Shown here: positions 50,734-61,630 of the stretch, piece by piece | How the letters are laid out: each line of letters starts with the position of its first letter | Position numbering within the stretch: position 1 is the first letter of the stretch | Assembly: GCA_946902875.1 (NCBI GenBank) | Contig: OX336342.1 | Coordinates: 14,439,523 to 14,503,522 of the forward strand | Length of the DNA stretch: 64,000 bases | Source of the DNA: Nematopogon swammerdamellus | Taxonomy: Eukaryota; Arthropoda; Insecta; Lepidoptera; Adelidae | Direction of reading: 5' to 3' | The notes under the pieces: model-generated | What the model was told of the DNA's origin: nothing | The model's input: only the letters and a program-made list of their open reading frames with translations | Databases searched by the model: none | Program-made: the position numbers and the translations under genes

Positions 50734-50990
50734 GGGTTTTAGGGTTCCGTACAAAACCCTATTACTAAGCAAGGAGTACGTATAGTGCAAACTGTAAAGT
50801 AAAACAACAAATGATAAAAAACGCCCAAATCCAGTATGAGCCCGACTCACGGCTCATACTAAGGATCCCGCACTGAATGAAAGAAAACACGATTTTTTTT
50901 GTAAGTACATAACACAAATATATTGTGTGGTGGTTCGGAGCCCTAGGTGCGCGAGTCAGACTCGCACTTGGCTGTTTTTTTTATAAAGTT
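50734..50990 (+). repeat. 'gggttccgtac' repeat, short copy
   Basis: 'tagggttccgtacaaaaccc', 'tattactaagcaaggagtac', 'aaagtaaaacaacaaatgat' and a 3' end 'gcgcgagtcagactcgcact', 'tggct' plus T's. Confidence 0.75.
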
Positions 50991-51132
50991 TTAGTTAAAA
51001 ACTTTTGCAGAGGTGAAAATGAGTGATAATAATGATTTTTTGCAACTTTTCATACGCTACTTCGAGGAAACGAAAATGATAAATTGCTATATTTCCATCA
51101 CCACCAGACCCACTGGCGGCTGGTCCTAAAGT

Positions 51133-51449
51133 GCGCTCGTGCGCCGCACTACCATACCACGAGAAGTCCTCACTTCACTCAAAATAAATAATATCTTACA
51201 ACATACCTACATTAAAACCATAATGATCGTACTCCAAATAAATACGAATGTGAATTCGACCTTATTTTATAGATCATAAGGTACTGTTTTGCATTTAAAC
51301 GCGCGCCGCGTGCGGAATCGAGTAACGCACGCGGTTCTCCCACACTGAATGTATGTGGATCGGCAAAACACCGCTGGCGCGTGAGACAAAAAATACTTCA
51401 TAGAAACAGTATAGGCCTAAATGGAGTTCTGCGTGCGGCGCACGAGCGC
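51133..51449. repeat. 17-bp GC-rich perfect inverted repeat 283 bp apart
   Basis: GCGCTCGTGCGCCGCAC at 51133-51149 is exactly inverted at 51433-51449. The spacer has other GC-rich pieces (51299-51333). It may be the ends of a small DNA transposon; the outermost boundary is unclear. Confidence 0.6.
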
Positions 51450-52457
51450 CAAACATGGACGCTTTATCGTGAATAGCCGCGCGTGCGACACGACGCGAGC
51501 GATTCGTTTTGCACGAGTCCGTCTGCCTAGAGTCAGCGCGCTGTCATGTGATGTCACATACCCATTAGCGCGCGAATATTTAAAATGGGATATGGTTAGG
51601 TTTCGTGCTTTCTGTCACGTGATACTGGAATTAAGTTGTGCCGATATTTGCCTAAGCGTTGGTTAAAGGTAAGTATTTCCAATCTGGTGATCCCCGGTTC
51701 AATTCCTACTTTTCAATTGCTTTTATTTTTATATATTTTTTTGAAGTATTTTTGGGACATTACTACTGTTTTCTTTTTGAAAGATGCAGTTAGTGTTGTG
51801 GTCTATGAGTGTGTTCATAAAGGTACTAAAAATGAGTTTAAAAACTTGTTTGGATTTTTTTTCTTGTTTTTTGCAACATCATGCATAAGTCTTGAGAATA
51901 TTCATACTAGGTACGTCCATAATAAAACGCAGGCGTTTAAAAAATTCGGAAGTCCCGACTCCCGATCTTAAAATAACATTACGGGAATGTGTTGGGAAAT
52001 TTGCTATTTAAGTACCTAGGTAGGTACTTAGCGCACTACCGGTCACTGTTGTCACCAGCCGCCACTGACCAGACCCCTATGTTTACGCTTTCTTTCCACG
52101 GAAAATTTGCCAGATGTGGAGAGGCATGTATGTCTATTTGCTCGACTTTCGTACGTACGAACTTATTAAGTACGAATTTGGCTAAATTACACGGCAATAG
52201 GAAAACGACGCCGAGTCGGGAGGAGAGTGGATGTGTCATGATGAGAAACGCTGGAAGTAATCATGCTTTATAGCTCTTTTCCTGGCCACAGAGCCGTGTA
52301 CCATTTATTGTGTTGTATGAGCCGTACCGTATAGGGATGACCTATAGTAAAATTTGCGGTTGCGAATCCAATATTTAAATAATAAAAATTTCATGGAATC
52401 ATTAAGGTTTCCGTGAGAACTTTAAGATTTAGGATTTTCGTTTGAGATTTTTTTTAC

Positions 52458-52797
52458 CGTGTGGGCCCGGTACTTAAAAAGAATAGCCCCACTGCATCTC
52501 TCCCCGTGCATGTAGTAAAAGGCGACTAAGGGATAAGGACAAGATGCCGTGCTAAAGGGCGACGGGATCGCCACCTCTCACCTTGGCATGGTACTTCCAC
52601 CGAGTCATGCAGCAGGTGGGTCTTCGTGCCTTACTTGATGCTTGATCGATTGAATCGTGTTCGAATACTTTGCGAAACGTGGTGGTCGGTGCTGTGCTGT
52701 AATTTACCAGAGTTCTTGCAGCACAACACCGATTACTCTGCTTACCCCGATTGTCGGGATTCAGCGTGTGTGATATGTATGTATGTATTTTTTTTTT
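52458..52797 (+). mobile_element. GTAT-tailed retroelement 3' region, full
   Basis: Collinear with 42723-43067 from 'accgtgtgggcccggtactt' to 'gtgtgatatgtatgtatgta', about 90% identical by eye. Confidence 0.85.
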
Positions 52798-52834
52798 CAA
52801 AATTTTAGGATGAATAGCTTAGGTGATAAGGGGC

Positions 52835-52965
52835 GGCGGGGAAGGAGGTAATCTCCGAAAATACTCATCCGATTTTAAAAGTACACTGACCAATATTTAG
52901 AATGCACCTTAAAGATGAACATAGGCTATGCGAGCCAAGCCGCGGGCAAAAGCTAGCAATTAAAA
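52835..52965 (-). repeat. 'cccgcggcttggctcgc' repeat fragment
   Basis: 'tccgaaaatactcatccgat' ... 'ggctatgcgagccaagccgc' ... 'gggcaaaagctagc'; matches 9565-9655. Confidence 0.7.
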
Positions 52966-53621
52966 AATTGTCAAATCCGTCGATTCTTCTAGGTCTTCTG
53001 CGATTGGACTTGTATATTATGATATCCATGGGTTGGTTTTAACCATATAATAGATCTAATTTTACCTATATATCCTCAACTACTTTTTAAAAGAATTACG
53101 ACGAAGAACAGCTATTATCGTACTAAACTGATGGTAAGTCTGGCAAAACTGAGCGTTGATCAAGTATGATACATGTTGGCGGACGGTCGGACCATGTTAT
53201 TAATGGATAACGGTGTCAGAGAAAAACGTGTTGATGTTGTTCCACTGTTATGTGTTGTTTTTGTATTTCCTCAACTTAATGTAACATTTTCGAAAATATT
53301 TTCGTACATTTTTTTTTGTGAAATAAAATTTGACTTTGGGCACGTGAAAAGTTTTCATCTAAAAGTAAGAGCCAAACGAGGAAAAACTCTTGTCTCGAAC
53401 TTTTGAAATGGATTTTCGTTGTTTCAATGAGGAACTTCGGTTGTTATGTTAATTTATATTTGGAAGTGTGTGTGATATTTTACACAAAATTATGTTAGGA
53501 AAAGTATAAGAAAATTCATCTGGATAAAAAAAAAAAAAAACATATAGGTAGGTACGTAATACTCATTTAATATCACACGCGAGAAACTATCTAGTTATGT
53601 TGGTGGTTAGAATCTTAATTT

Positions 53622-54013
53622 TTAGGTTTCCGTATCCCGTACAGAAGCCTATTACTAAGCCTCCGCCGTCTGTCTGTCCGTTCGTCCGTCCGTCTGTCCG
53701 AGGGCTGTATCTCTTGAACCGTAATACACACAGTATTTCCGTATTTCACAGAATATGTGTTACTATGGCGGATATAACAACAAATAAGAAAAATAAGAAA
53801 ATGTTAAAAATTAAGGGGGGCTCCCATACAACAAACGTCTGAAAAATCGATTAGTCACACTATTGAATAATAGATGGCGCCATAGGCTTTTATACATTGC
53901 ATTGTTGAAAGACAAAAGATAGGCGGATATTATTGATGGCAGATATTATTTATAGCGGATAGATACGGAAACCTCAGTGCGCGAGTAAAACTCGCACTTG
54001 ACAGATTTTTTAG
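53622..54013 (+). repeat. 'ggtttccgtatc' repeat, full length
   Basis: 'taggtttccgtatcccgtac', 'gaagcctattactaagcctc', a CCGT/CTGT-rich run, 'tatggcggatataacaacaa', 'ggggggctcccatacaacaa' and a 3' end 'gtgcgcgagtaaaactcgca'. Confidence 0.85.
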
Positions 54014-54424
54014 CATTATTTTAAAGACTAAACTTTTATTTGTATGCAAATAAAAGTCTTGAGTTGAGTTTGAAAATCTTAATAACTGCTTCACTAGAGA
54101 AAGCAATCTTCAAGAAATTTAAGGATCAGAAAATAAAAACCTACCTACATAAAATTATTTTCCTTCCATTCAACCTTCCATTACCATTATGAAGTTCTAT
54201 AATTATTTTGAAAAAAAAAAAATATTAAGCGCAATCACAACGAGCATTTGAAAATAAGTTCTGGAATGGTATTCACTAGGTACCTATATTTTCAATTAAT
54301 TCCCTCGCTCTTCATTGCAGTTTGCAGGAAAATATGCCAGGGGCCCATAAGATAATCGAATTCACCCTCATCTTTTCACAGTACCTACCTAGTAGAATAG
54401 ACGGCGGCGCGGCGGAGGCGGCGT

Positions 54425-54830
54425 AAGCGGCGGATGGCCTAGTGGTCTGGGCGTCGACTTCTCTTGCAAGAGGTCGGAGTTTTGAATCCGGACAGCCTGT
54501 ACCAACCAATGAGTTTGTACTAACGGAAAATGTACAGCGCATACCTACACCTGGTTGGTTCACCATTTGGAACCGGAGTAAAACTGTAGGTCCGTTCCCT
54601 GGCCCTTACTAAGTGTTTACTGGTGGCTCAAATTGTAGCCTACTGGGTTTTTACCACCGTACTGGATGTAAGATGGTCTCATAGCAGCCTTGGCCGTGTT
54701 CTCCTCTATTCCAGTAATAGCCAGCAATCGAAAAGTAAGTCTTCGTTATGTCACCCACTTTCCTTCTCGGAGGTAATATTGGCTGATTGAAGCGTGTGCT
54801 TTGGCCCCATTCATTCATTATTGATAGAAT
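54425..54830 (+). mobile_element. tRNA-derived SINE, full length
   Basis: The head 'gcggcggatggcctagtggt' holds a good A box and 'gagttttgaatccgg' a B-box-like element. The body continues 'gaaccggagtaaaactgtag', 'tggccgtgttctcctctatt' and 'ggaggtaatattggctgatt'. The 3' two-thirds match 60518-60803. Not a functional tRNA. Confidence 0.75.
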
Positions 54831-55312
54831 GGGAGGTCAAATCGAACAAACGAACAAACAAAATAGTTTATTAAGTGAATAAATTAAAATATACAATTGT
54901 GATGTGTTTTATAAGCGAGGAAAGGAAATAAAAAAAAAAACTTGTTCTATAGTAAGTGTCCTCAGAGCTAAGCACTAGGCTCGCTACACTACCATTTTAT
55001 TTTAGATGTGGGGGTGCAGATTTTGTGTTATATTTTAATGAATAAAGTGACTAAATATTATTGTAGGAATATAAGTATGAATTTACATATAACGTACATA
55101 TTTCTATAAGAAACTTTCCGAAACGAGGAAAGCCTTTATCCAGCACAGTAAGTGGACAGAACAGATAACACAGCAGAGGCTGCTATGCGGCCATCTTACT
55201 TTTATACGGTTGTACCAACTCAGTCGGCTACAATTTGAGCCTACCACCTAGTAAGGGGCCAGGGATATATTAATTATTATGTCGAGAGGTACACATTTAA
55301 TTTTTTTTATTG

Positions 55313-55760
55313 TAAACCAACATGGGTGGCTGTGCCGAGAGACCAATGATGCAGTCGACAGAGCGAAATCACCTCTCCTCGCGAAACCACGCTGAGTTAG
55401 GCGCTACGCCAGCAGATTTGCGGATTGTTGCTAGAAGACACCTAAGTTGAAGGATTTGGGAAACACACTCGCCGGAAAACAGTTCCACACCCTAGCGGTG
55501 CGACAGACTAGCCGATTTATTATTTCACATGGGTTTCACAGTTCTCAATGTCGCTATTTGTCACAACCGAGGGATGTTTAAATTTATACCGTTCAGCGCC
55601 GTCACTGGATACTGGCAGTAATAAACGAATTTCCTATTCGTTTGGTTGCCACTATAAAAAGAAGAAGAAGAAGAAGGTTATTTTGCTACGAAGCGAAGTC
55701 CCAGAAACAGCTACTAGGTACAGTATAAGCGAAGACTTGTAGCTAATGAACTTTGTTCTT
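55313..55760. mobile_element. Non-LTR retrotransposon fragments
   Basis: Minus-strand piece with 'ctcgcgaaaccacgctgagt' and 'ccagcagatttgcggattgt', shared with 27085-27240 and 29190. Downstream, 'cgtcactggatactggcagt' and 'aataaacgaattt' end in a GAAGAAGAAG run; this part recurs inverted at 56815-56930. Confidence 0.6.
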
Positions 55761-56814
55761 CTAGTTTTATCCTTACTAAAACGTTTATAGCATCGGATAG
55801 GCGAGGGATTAACCGTTCAGCGAGTCCTTATTGGCCGGCGAGATACGTACGTACCGGGTTTAGTTTAATTTCGCATAGTTAGCAGAGTATAACGCGGGAT
55901 TAGGACCTGGCCGACGTTTAATTCTATCCTGGGTAGAGAAAAACATCAGGGTGGTTCGTGGTTGAATGATTTTTTTTTCGAATATGTACGACCGTTGACT
56001 TTCGAACGTTGACTTTCGTTGACTGAAATTGTTAACTTTGAATTTAATAATACTTGTTGAATTTCGTTTTCATTACGCGGAAGTAATTTATTTAAACACT
56101 TTGCTTAAATGAAACCTAGGATATTTTTTTGTTTTACAGATAAGCTTAAACGAAGCTCGAAAATGTTTATAATCGGTTTTATAACTTTCGTAGAAACTCT
56201 CTAATCTAATTCAAATAATTATGTATGCACATGGTTTGATCAACCTTACATAAAATCATAATGTTTATACATACTGTACAGATTAAAAGAAAACGAAAAT
56301 TTCGCTCCACCCTGATAAACATCGCTGACGTTTAATTTTTAATAATCCAGAATTGATTAATATTAGCTGTTCCTTAATATTCTCAAAGCGCTCAGGATAA
56401 ATAGTGTGAACAGAATATTCATTTTACATAAGTTAACTCAAAGTACATAAATAAAAATCTACGTAATGCTTTATATTGCTGTATTTCTTCAATTTTACTA
56501 TCGATCCGGTAACCAGAGCCATGAATAAAAATTAACTGAGAAATTAGGGGTTTTACACAACTAGCTACCTACTTACTAGATTTGAATTCGTTAATTTGTA
56601 AACGAAGCAAATTTTTAAATACAAAAGTAGGTATATCGATACATGAGTAAGACGCTTGTATTAATTACATAAATGTAAAATTAAACGAGACTTTAATAAA
56701 AGGTGAAGCGAACGAGGTGTCAAAAAGTTCGTCACAAGGAAATTTAATTTTGCGTGTGTTCGCGGCACATCGTGACGTCATCCCACTTGTCACATGATAA
56801 TAATATTAGTTCTA

Positions 56815-56930
56815 TCACTCTCTTCTTCTTCTTCTTTTTTTTATTCGTGGCAAACAAATGAATAGTGACTTCGTTTATTACTGCCAGTATCCAGTGACGG
56901 TGTTGCACGGTATACATTTATAACTTATAA
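56815..56930 (-). mobile_element. Inverted copy of the 55590-55680 retroelement end
   Basis: 'ctcttcttcttcttctt', 'cgtttattactgccagtatc', 'cagtgacggtgttgcacggt'; the reverse complement of the segment near 55590-55680. Confidence 0.7.
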
Positions 56931-56937
56931 GTTAAGT

Positions 56938-57944
56938 TATAACACTAGTTTACAACAAAAAATACCCACGCATGAAAGTGATGCGTATCTTTAGAATAAA
57001 CCTTCCTTAGTTCGATACTGAAGTAAAAAAAAAATTAGCACGTCACATTTTGAAAATATTTATTGTAAAAAATTTGCAAATTTTTTTGCTTAGTTATACA
57101 ATAAAAACATTAAAAATGACTCAAAGTACTTCTTCTTTTATACTGGTCGGGGTCAGTTTCTCTCAAGATAGACCAGCAGTAATCAGCTAACATATTTTTG
57201 TCCCAAAAACCTTGGTACCTGTCTTCAAATTACTTTAAATTTTGATGGAAACGTTCGCCATGCTCGTCACCAAGGTCACTTACGCATCCTAGGTTTTCGA
57301 AAAAAATCCAAGTATGAGTGCAAAAAGGGGATTTTAAGGGACATATGCACTCCCATTTTGTGGTAATTTTGTAATAAATTGGAAACAATTTCTTTATAAT
57401 TTTCTCCTTTTTTTTTATCACGGTTGTGAAAAAGACATTTTTCACAACCGTGATTTGTTGGTTCTCTCCATTGCATTGGTATGCCAAATGTTAAGTATTT
57501 ATTTTTTCCTGTAGCCCAGTTCGTAAGCACACTTCTGCAATTATCACATATACTCCAGGTACCCACTTTTTATCAAGATTTGATACAGGAATTTGAAAGT
57601 ATTGGAAGTAGGCTCGTTTTACCGCTTCTGTAATATTTCTCTTCTTTTTTGTTATGATAAATTTACCGCAAACATAACCAAAACTATTTGGGCTTAATTT
57701 ACACTGTCTTGAAGACATATTTAAAAGGAAATCACTTTCCACAATTACTTTAATCTTACAATATTATAGTAACAAACTAGACACGAAGTATAAATCTGTA
57801 TAAAACAACTTTAGGTTATATTTAAAAAACGTGACGTGATAAAAATATATGGCTTAAGTTATAATGATATGAGGGTCGCCACAAATCAAATTTACTATAA
57901 ATTGTCTATGGGTATTAAAAAAATAATAATTTGTAAACTAGTGA
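56938..57944 (-). mobile_element. ~1-kb TIR element with decayed CYVCG / HGERFHQD protein, copy 2
   Basis: Same ends (CACTAGTTTACAA / TTGTAAACTAGTG) and gene order as 32469-33460, about 93% identical by eye. This copy keeps the middle in a better frame: SSRQCKLSPNSFGYVCGKF, CDNCRSVLTNWATGKNKY, FGIPMQWREPTNHGCEKCLF, then GENYKEIVSNLLQNYHKMG and HMSLKIPFLHS. It has an extra roughly 20-bp segment near 57410-57440 and lacks the first zinc-ligand Cys (C to G). Frameshifts remain, so it is a pseudogene. Confidence 0.75.
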
Positions 57945-58009
57945 ATTTGCAAGAAAACAAAATCATTTTGAAAAAAGAACGAAACATTTAAAACATTATA
58001 TATTTAGGA

Positions 58010-58170
58010 CTAGCTTTTGCCCGCGGCTTTTCTCGCGTGAAATTCGTATTTAAAAAGAAGAAAGTAAGTAAGCCCGCTACGCTTTATTTCGGCGCGCGGA
58101 ATAATTCGGTTTGTATGAGAGACACATCTTAGCGTAACCGGAACTGAATTTTATTTAGCCTATCCAGTGT
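58010..58170 (+). repeat. 'ctagcttttgcccgcgg' repeat
   Basis: 'actagcttttgcccgcggct', 'gaaattcgtatttaaaaaga', 'cacatcttagcgtaaccgga' and 'tttagcctatccagtgtcac'. Confidence 0.8.
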
Positions 58171-58675
58171 CACGTATAATTAAAAGTTGTTGTTGTGTTG
58201 GATAACCGTAGAGGATATTTGGTCCAGGGTTTCTACGAGTAATAATTAGTTTTTAGCAGAAGTTAAAATCAACCCAATGACTGACACTGAACTGGCGATA
58301 TGTCGTACAAACTAGACATAAATTATGTTGGTATTTACGCTAATGTATGAATATTAAACGATACCAACGACTAATGCAAGTTTTAAGATTAACAATTCGC
58401 CCAAATAGAGCGTGTAATGGGAACAATCTGACAGTCAGACATAATTAGATAGTTATTTCAAATTAGGGATAGTAAATGCTTATGTTGATTCTAATCTCGA
58501 ATTGCCTAATGACCTTTTCGTCCGCCTATTAGCTGGTATTACGTCTCACTGAGCGTGATTTTGTGAGGTATTATTGGCTGTGTTTGAACATCGCCACCCA
58601 CGCTGGTGCAGATAAATAGGTAGTGATTCAATAACCGATACCGTTTTCTAACTTGACTGCAAGCTGACACTTATA

Positions 58676-59148
58676 CAGGGTGTTTCAGGATAGGCTTGAG
58701 AAACTTCAGGAATAGAAAGGACTCATTATTAGAAGAAAAAAATCCTTATCACTCAAATCGAAATTCCGCATTTTTTTTCATACAAAAATTTAAAATTTTT
58801 ATAAAGACTCGGTGGGCAGTGAGAAAGGGGAGATTTGGCAATAGTGCTGTCTAGGTCGAGGGAGTGCAATGACCCAGTCCAGTCCCCTTTTTCTTTTGAT
58901 GTCATTAAAATTTAAGTGTTTGGAATTTACCTATGTGCACTTTAATTCTACTTGTTAAAGCATGTAATTTAGTCATTTTATTTTTAATATTTAAGGCAGA
59001 TGTTAACCGTCCACCAAATCTCGATGAAACAATTTTCACCAAAAAGTACTATAAACCGAATCTGGGAAAAAGTTTCACAGCTTTTCTTCTTCAAATATGG
59101 ACCACTTTTGAACCCTGAAGTTACGAAACCCTATCCTGAAACACCCTA
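58676..59148. mobile_element. DNA transposon / MITE with 'cagggtgtttcaggata' ends
   Basis: The left CAGGGTGTTTCAGGATA and right TATCCTGAAACACCCT ends are inverted and flanked by TATA. About 473 bp with no transposase. The short end motif CAGGGTGTT is shared with the foldback at 16051-16986. Confidence 0.8.
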
Positions 59149-59157
59149 TATAGTCAG

Positions 59158-59440
59158 TCAGTGTGTCAGGGTGTAAGCGACTGCTGCTGGACATACGCCT
59201 CTTCAATTTTCCTCCAGTCCTCCCGGCCTTCAGCGGTACGGAACCACTGCTTTCCGCCGACTTACTTCCGCCGTGTGGTGCCATCTGGCGGATGGTCTTC
59301 CCACGCTCCGTTTTCCTGTACACGCCCGCCAATGTAGGACATGGTTACTCTAACTGTCGTCGTCTCTTCGTCTGACGTGCCCAGCCCACTGCCACTTGAG
59401 CTTAGCCACCGGGTGTACTTTCGACTACTTTCAGTTTCAC
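59158..59440 (-). mobile_element. Non-LTR reverse-transcriptase C-terminal relic
   Basis: Minus-strand pieces are KRSVGRPSARW and, after a frame break, KQWFRTAEGREDWRKIEEAY followed by VQQQSLTP and stop, the same EAYVQQ ending as 50505-50620. Stops and shifts make it inactive. Confidence 0.8.
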
Positions 59441-59803
59441 ATTCTATAGGTGCTTGTATAATGATTTGTACAAGATAGTTGTAACTAAACAAATATTTTA
59501 TGCAACAGTGTTGTCTCTCGTTGTATCTGTCTCGCGTCACGTCTCGCCTCGCACCTTGGCAATTTTTCCAGTGCCCTACTTTACTTCCTTCAGTTGTAAC
59601 CTAAAGTTTAGTGACGTCAGCCCTTCCAACATTAGCGGAAGCGTTTCGTGTAACGCGATAGTGCGTCGTAGCTTGTGTTAACACCCTCATATCTGGACAG
59701 TTTGGACATTTGTGTGTACGCGTATTAAAGGTTTTCATTTTAAAGTTAAGTAAAAAACAGTAATTTCACAGTCAAGAGGCAGTACATAGGTCGCTTGTTT
59801 TTT

Positions 59804-60010
59804 TTTTGTTTTTTTTTTTATGGTAACTGACACGGTTGCCTACATCACCTACAACATCCGTGATGTCAGCCCATAACACCGGGTGAACTTGGTGCCACGT
59901 CAGTGCTTCCCTTCGGTCGTGCCGGCTACACTGAACTGGACAGAAAACAAAAACATATTTACATAGCCGTTTCGACCGTCCTTTCATTCAGTGCGGTGGT
60001 ACCAACCCGG
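59804..60010 (-). mobile_element. Chimeric SINE, 5'-truncated
   Basis: 'ttatggtaactgacacggtt', 'tcgtgccggctacactgaac' and 'tcagtgcggtggtaccaacc'. It stops before the head. Confidence 0.88.
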
Positions 60011-60103
60011 TAATAACCGATATAGAATATAATTAGTATAGTGCCCAGCCCCATAACAGGAAAAGGAAATGGCACAGCGTGTGACTCCATATAGCTTTTT
60101 GTT

Positions 60104-60482
60104 TATGGAAACTGACACGGTTGGCTACATCACCTACTACATCCGCGATGTCAGCCCATAACACTTTGGTGAACTAGGTGCCATGTCAGTGCTTCCCTAA
60201 GGTCGTGCCGGCTTAACTGAACTGGACGAAAAACACGAACTATTTACATAGCCGTTTCAACCGACCTTTCATTTAGTGCGGTGCTGACACCCCGGGCGGG
60301 TTAAATTTTACCACCTATTAAGGTAAGAAGAGAAGGGAGCTATTAGGTTTATGTGCAATCCGAACCACGGTCAGCCTTCAACGGACGAGCGGTCACCCAT
60401 TCAAGTACTTACCGCGCTCAGTTGTGCTTATGATCACGACCGACAGTCGACCGATCGCACCATTGAGCTACCGAGGCTGACA
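60104..60482 (-). mobile_element. Chimeric tRNA/5S-like SINE, near full length
   Basis: Complete minus-strand copy ending with the head 'cattgagctaccgaggctga'. The 5S-like block is intact ('gcggtcacccattcaagtac'). Confidence 0.9.
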
Positions 60483-60517
60483 TTGATACGGGAAAATATA
60501 CGTACATAAAGCTGCCT

Positions 60518-60803
60518 GCAGTGCTGTTTCACCGTTCGGAACCGGTGTGAAACTATAAGTCTGTACCACCTAGTAAGAGGCTAGTAGGCTAAAATTTTAG
60601 CTTACGGGGTTGGTAAATCTCCGTGGGTTGGTACCACGGTACTGGACCTAAGATAACCGCATAGCAGCCTCGGCTGTGTTCTCCTTTAGTCCAGTATAGC
60701 CAGCAATCCAAAGGGAAGTCTCCGGTATGGGACCTTTTTGGAGGTGATATTGGCTGGTCTGAGCATGTGTTCTGGCCTCTCCGAATCAGCCATCCATACC
60801 GGA
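60518..60803 (+). mobile_element. tRNA-derived SINE, 5'-truncated
   Basis: Collinear with 54560-54830: 'ttcggaaccggtgtgaaact', 'ggctgtgttctcctttagtc' and 'ggaggtgatattggctggtc'. The A and B boxes are absent. Confidence 0.75.
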
Positions 60804-61020
60804 TTAAATAGAAAAAAATTACTGCAAACAATAAAGTGTTCATATACTATTATAGGCAAATATATAGGGAAAATTATTATTTCGTCTGAGTAAAAGCTGA
60901 CACACTCTCCCGTCTCATTTGGACCAATTTATTATGCCGAGGGAACATCTAATCCGATTTGCATGACAAAATGTCACCTACCCTTAAAGTTATGAATGAA
61001 ACCCAATTATTATTTAATAA

Positions 61021-61026
61021 TTTATT
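61021..61026 (-). promoter_or_regulatory. Candidate poly(A) signal of the Osiris gene
   Basis: AATAAA on the minus strand, about 150 nt beyond the stop codon at 61175. Confidence 0.45.
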
Positions 61027-61174
61027 ATAAAGATGAATAATGCTACTCTTTATATATCAGTTAAATCAATAATGCACGTATGTAATAGGCCTGCGTGGAT
61101 ACAGTACGTAAACTAAATTATCATAAATACTCCTAATAATAGTCATCATAGAATAGAACAGTTGAACGAATGCG

Positions 61175-61630
61175 TTAAGCTGAAACGACAGTAGTGGGAC
61201 TTTGAAAATGGATTCTGTTGACCGGGAGGTCTATTGAATACTCTGCTTGCACTTCTCCCGGTGAAGTGGTGAGGTCGGCTATCGGAGACGGCCTATCGAA
61301 CGCTCCGAAGAAGGTGCCTGCTTCCGAAGACATCTCCGAGGGATAGACCGGGTAGACCTTCGATTCGTGAATGAAATCGTCCGGTTTTTTCACAGGCTTC
61401 GGTAGTTCTGGCTTCCAAGTTCTCTTCTCGGCTCGCATTCTGTCAAATTTGAGTTGTTGAGAGTCGTCGTTGATCCAGAGGTCGTAGTTGGTGAGGGGTG
61501 GAGGTTTAGCCGGCAGCTCATTAGGTTCCGGCCAGTCGGAGGCACCGCTGTAGCCTCGCTTGTCGAAGTGCTCGTAGGGCGGCGGGTAGGAGTGATAGAA
61601 GCCTCCGTAGTTCAGCGGATTCGCAACACC
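61175..61630 (-). CDS. Osiris-like last exon
   Basis: The acceptor 'cgttctgttccag' is followed by GVANPLNYGGFYHSYPPPYE, WPEPNELPAKPPPL, WINDDSQQLKFDRMRAEKRT, PKPVKKPDDFIHE and, after a long tail, TAA at 61175-61177. 151 codons plus stop. Higher GC than flanking sequence and no stop on this frame. Confidence 0.85.
   Translation of the reverse strand, partial: GVANPLNYGGFYHSYPPPYEHFDKRGYSGASDWPEPNELPAKPPPLTNYDLWINDDSQQLKFDRMRAEKRTWKPELPKPVKKPDDFIHESKVYPVYPSEMSSEAGTFFGAFDRPSPIADLTTSPGEVQAEYSIDLPVNRIHFQSPTTVVSA

Larger units (their letters stand above)
48423..61020. other. Intergenic region between CRF-BP and Osiris genes
   Basis: About 12.6 kb. Recognisable content is mobile elements, listed separately. 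Stretches 48430-50500, 51460-52450, 55770-56810 and 58180-58670 show no exon that I can support. Confidence 0.6.

Noticed and set aside
51421..51666. 81-residue open frame rich in Arg and Cys
   Set aside because: No recognisable family or splice context, and it overlaps the GC-rich inverted-repeat arm; probably chance.
54425..54500. tRNA-like sequence (A and B boxes)
   Set aside because: It cannot form a complete acceptor stem and is followed by a SINE body shared with 60518-60803, so it is a SINE head.
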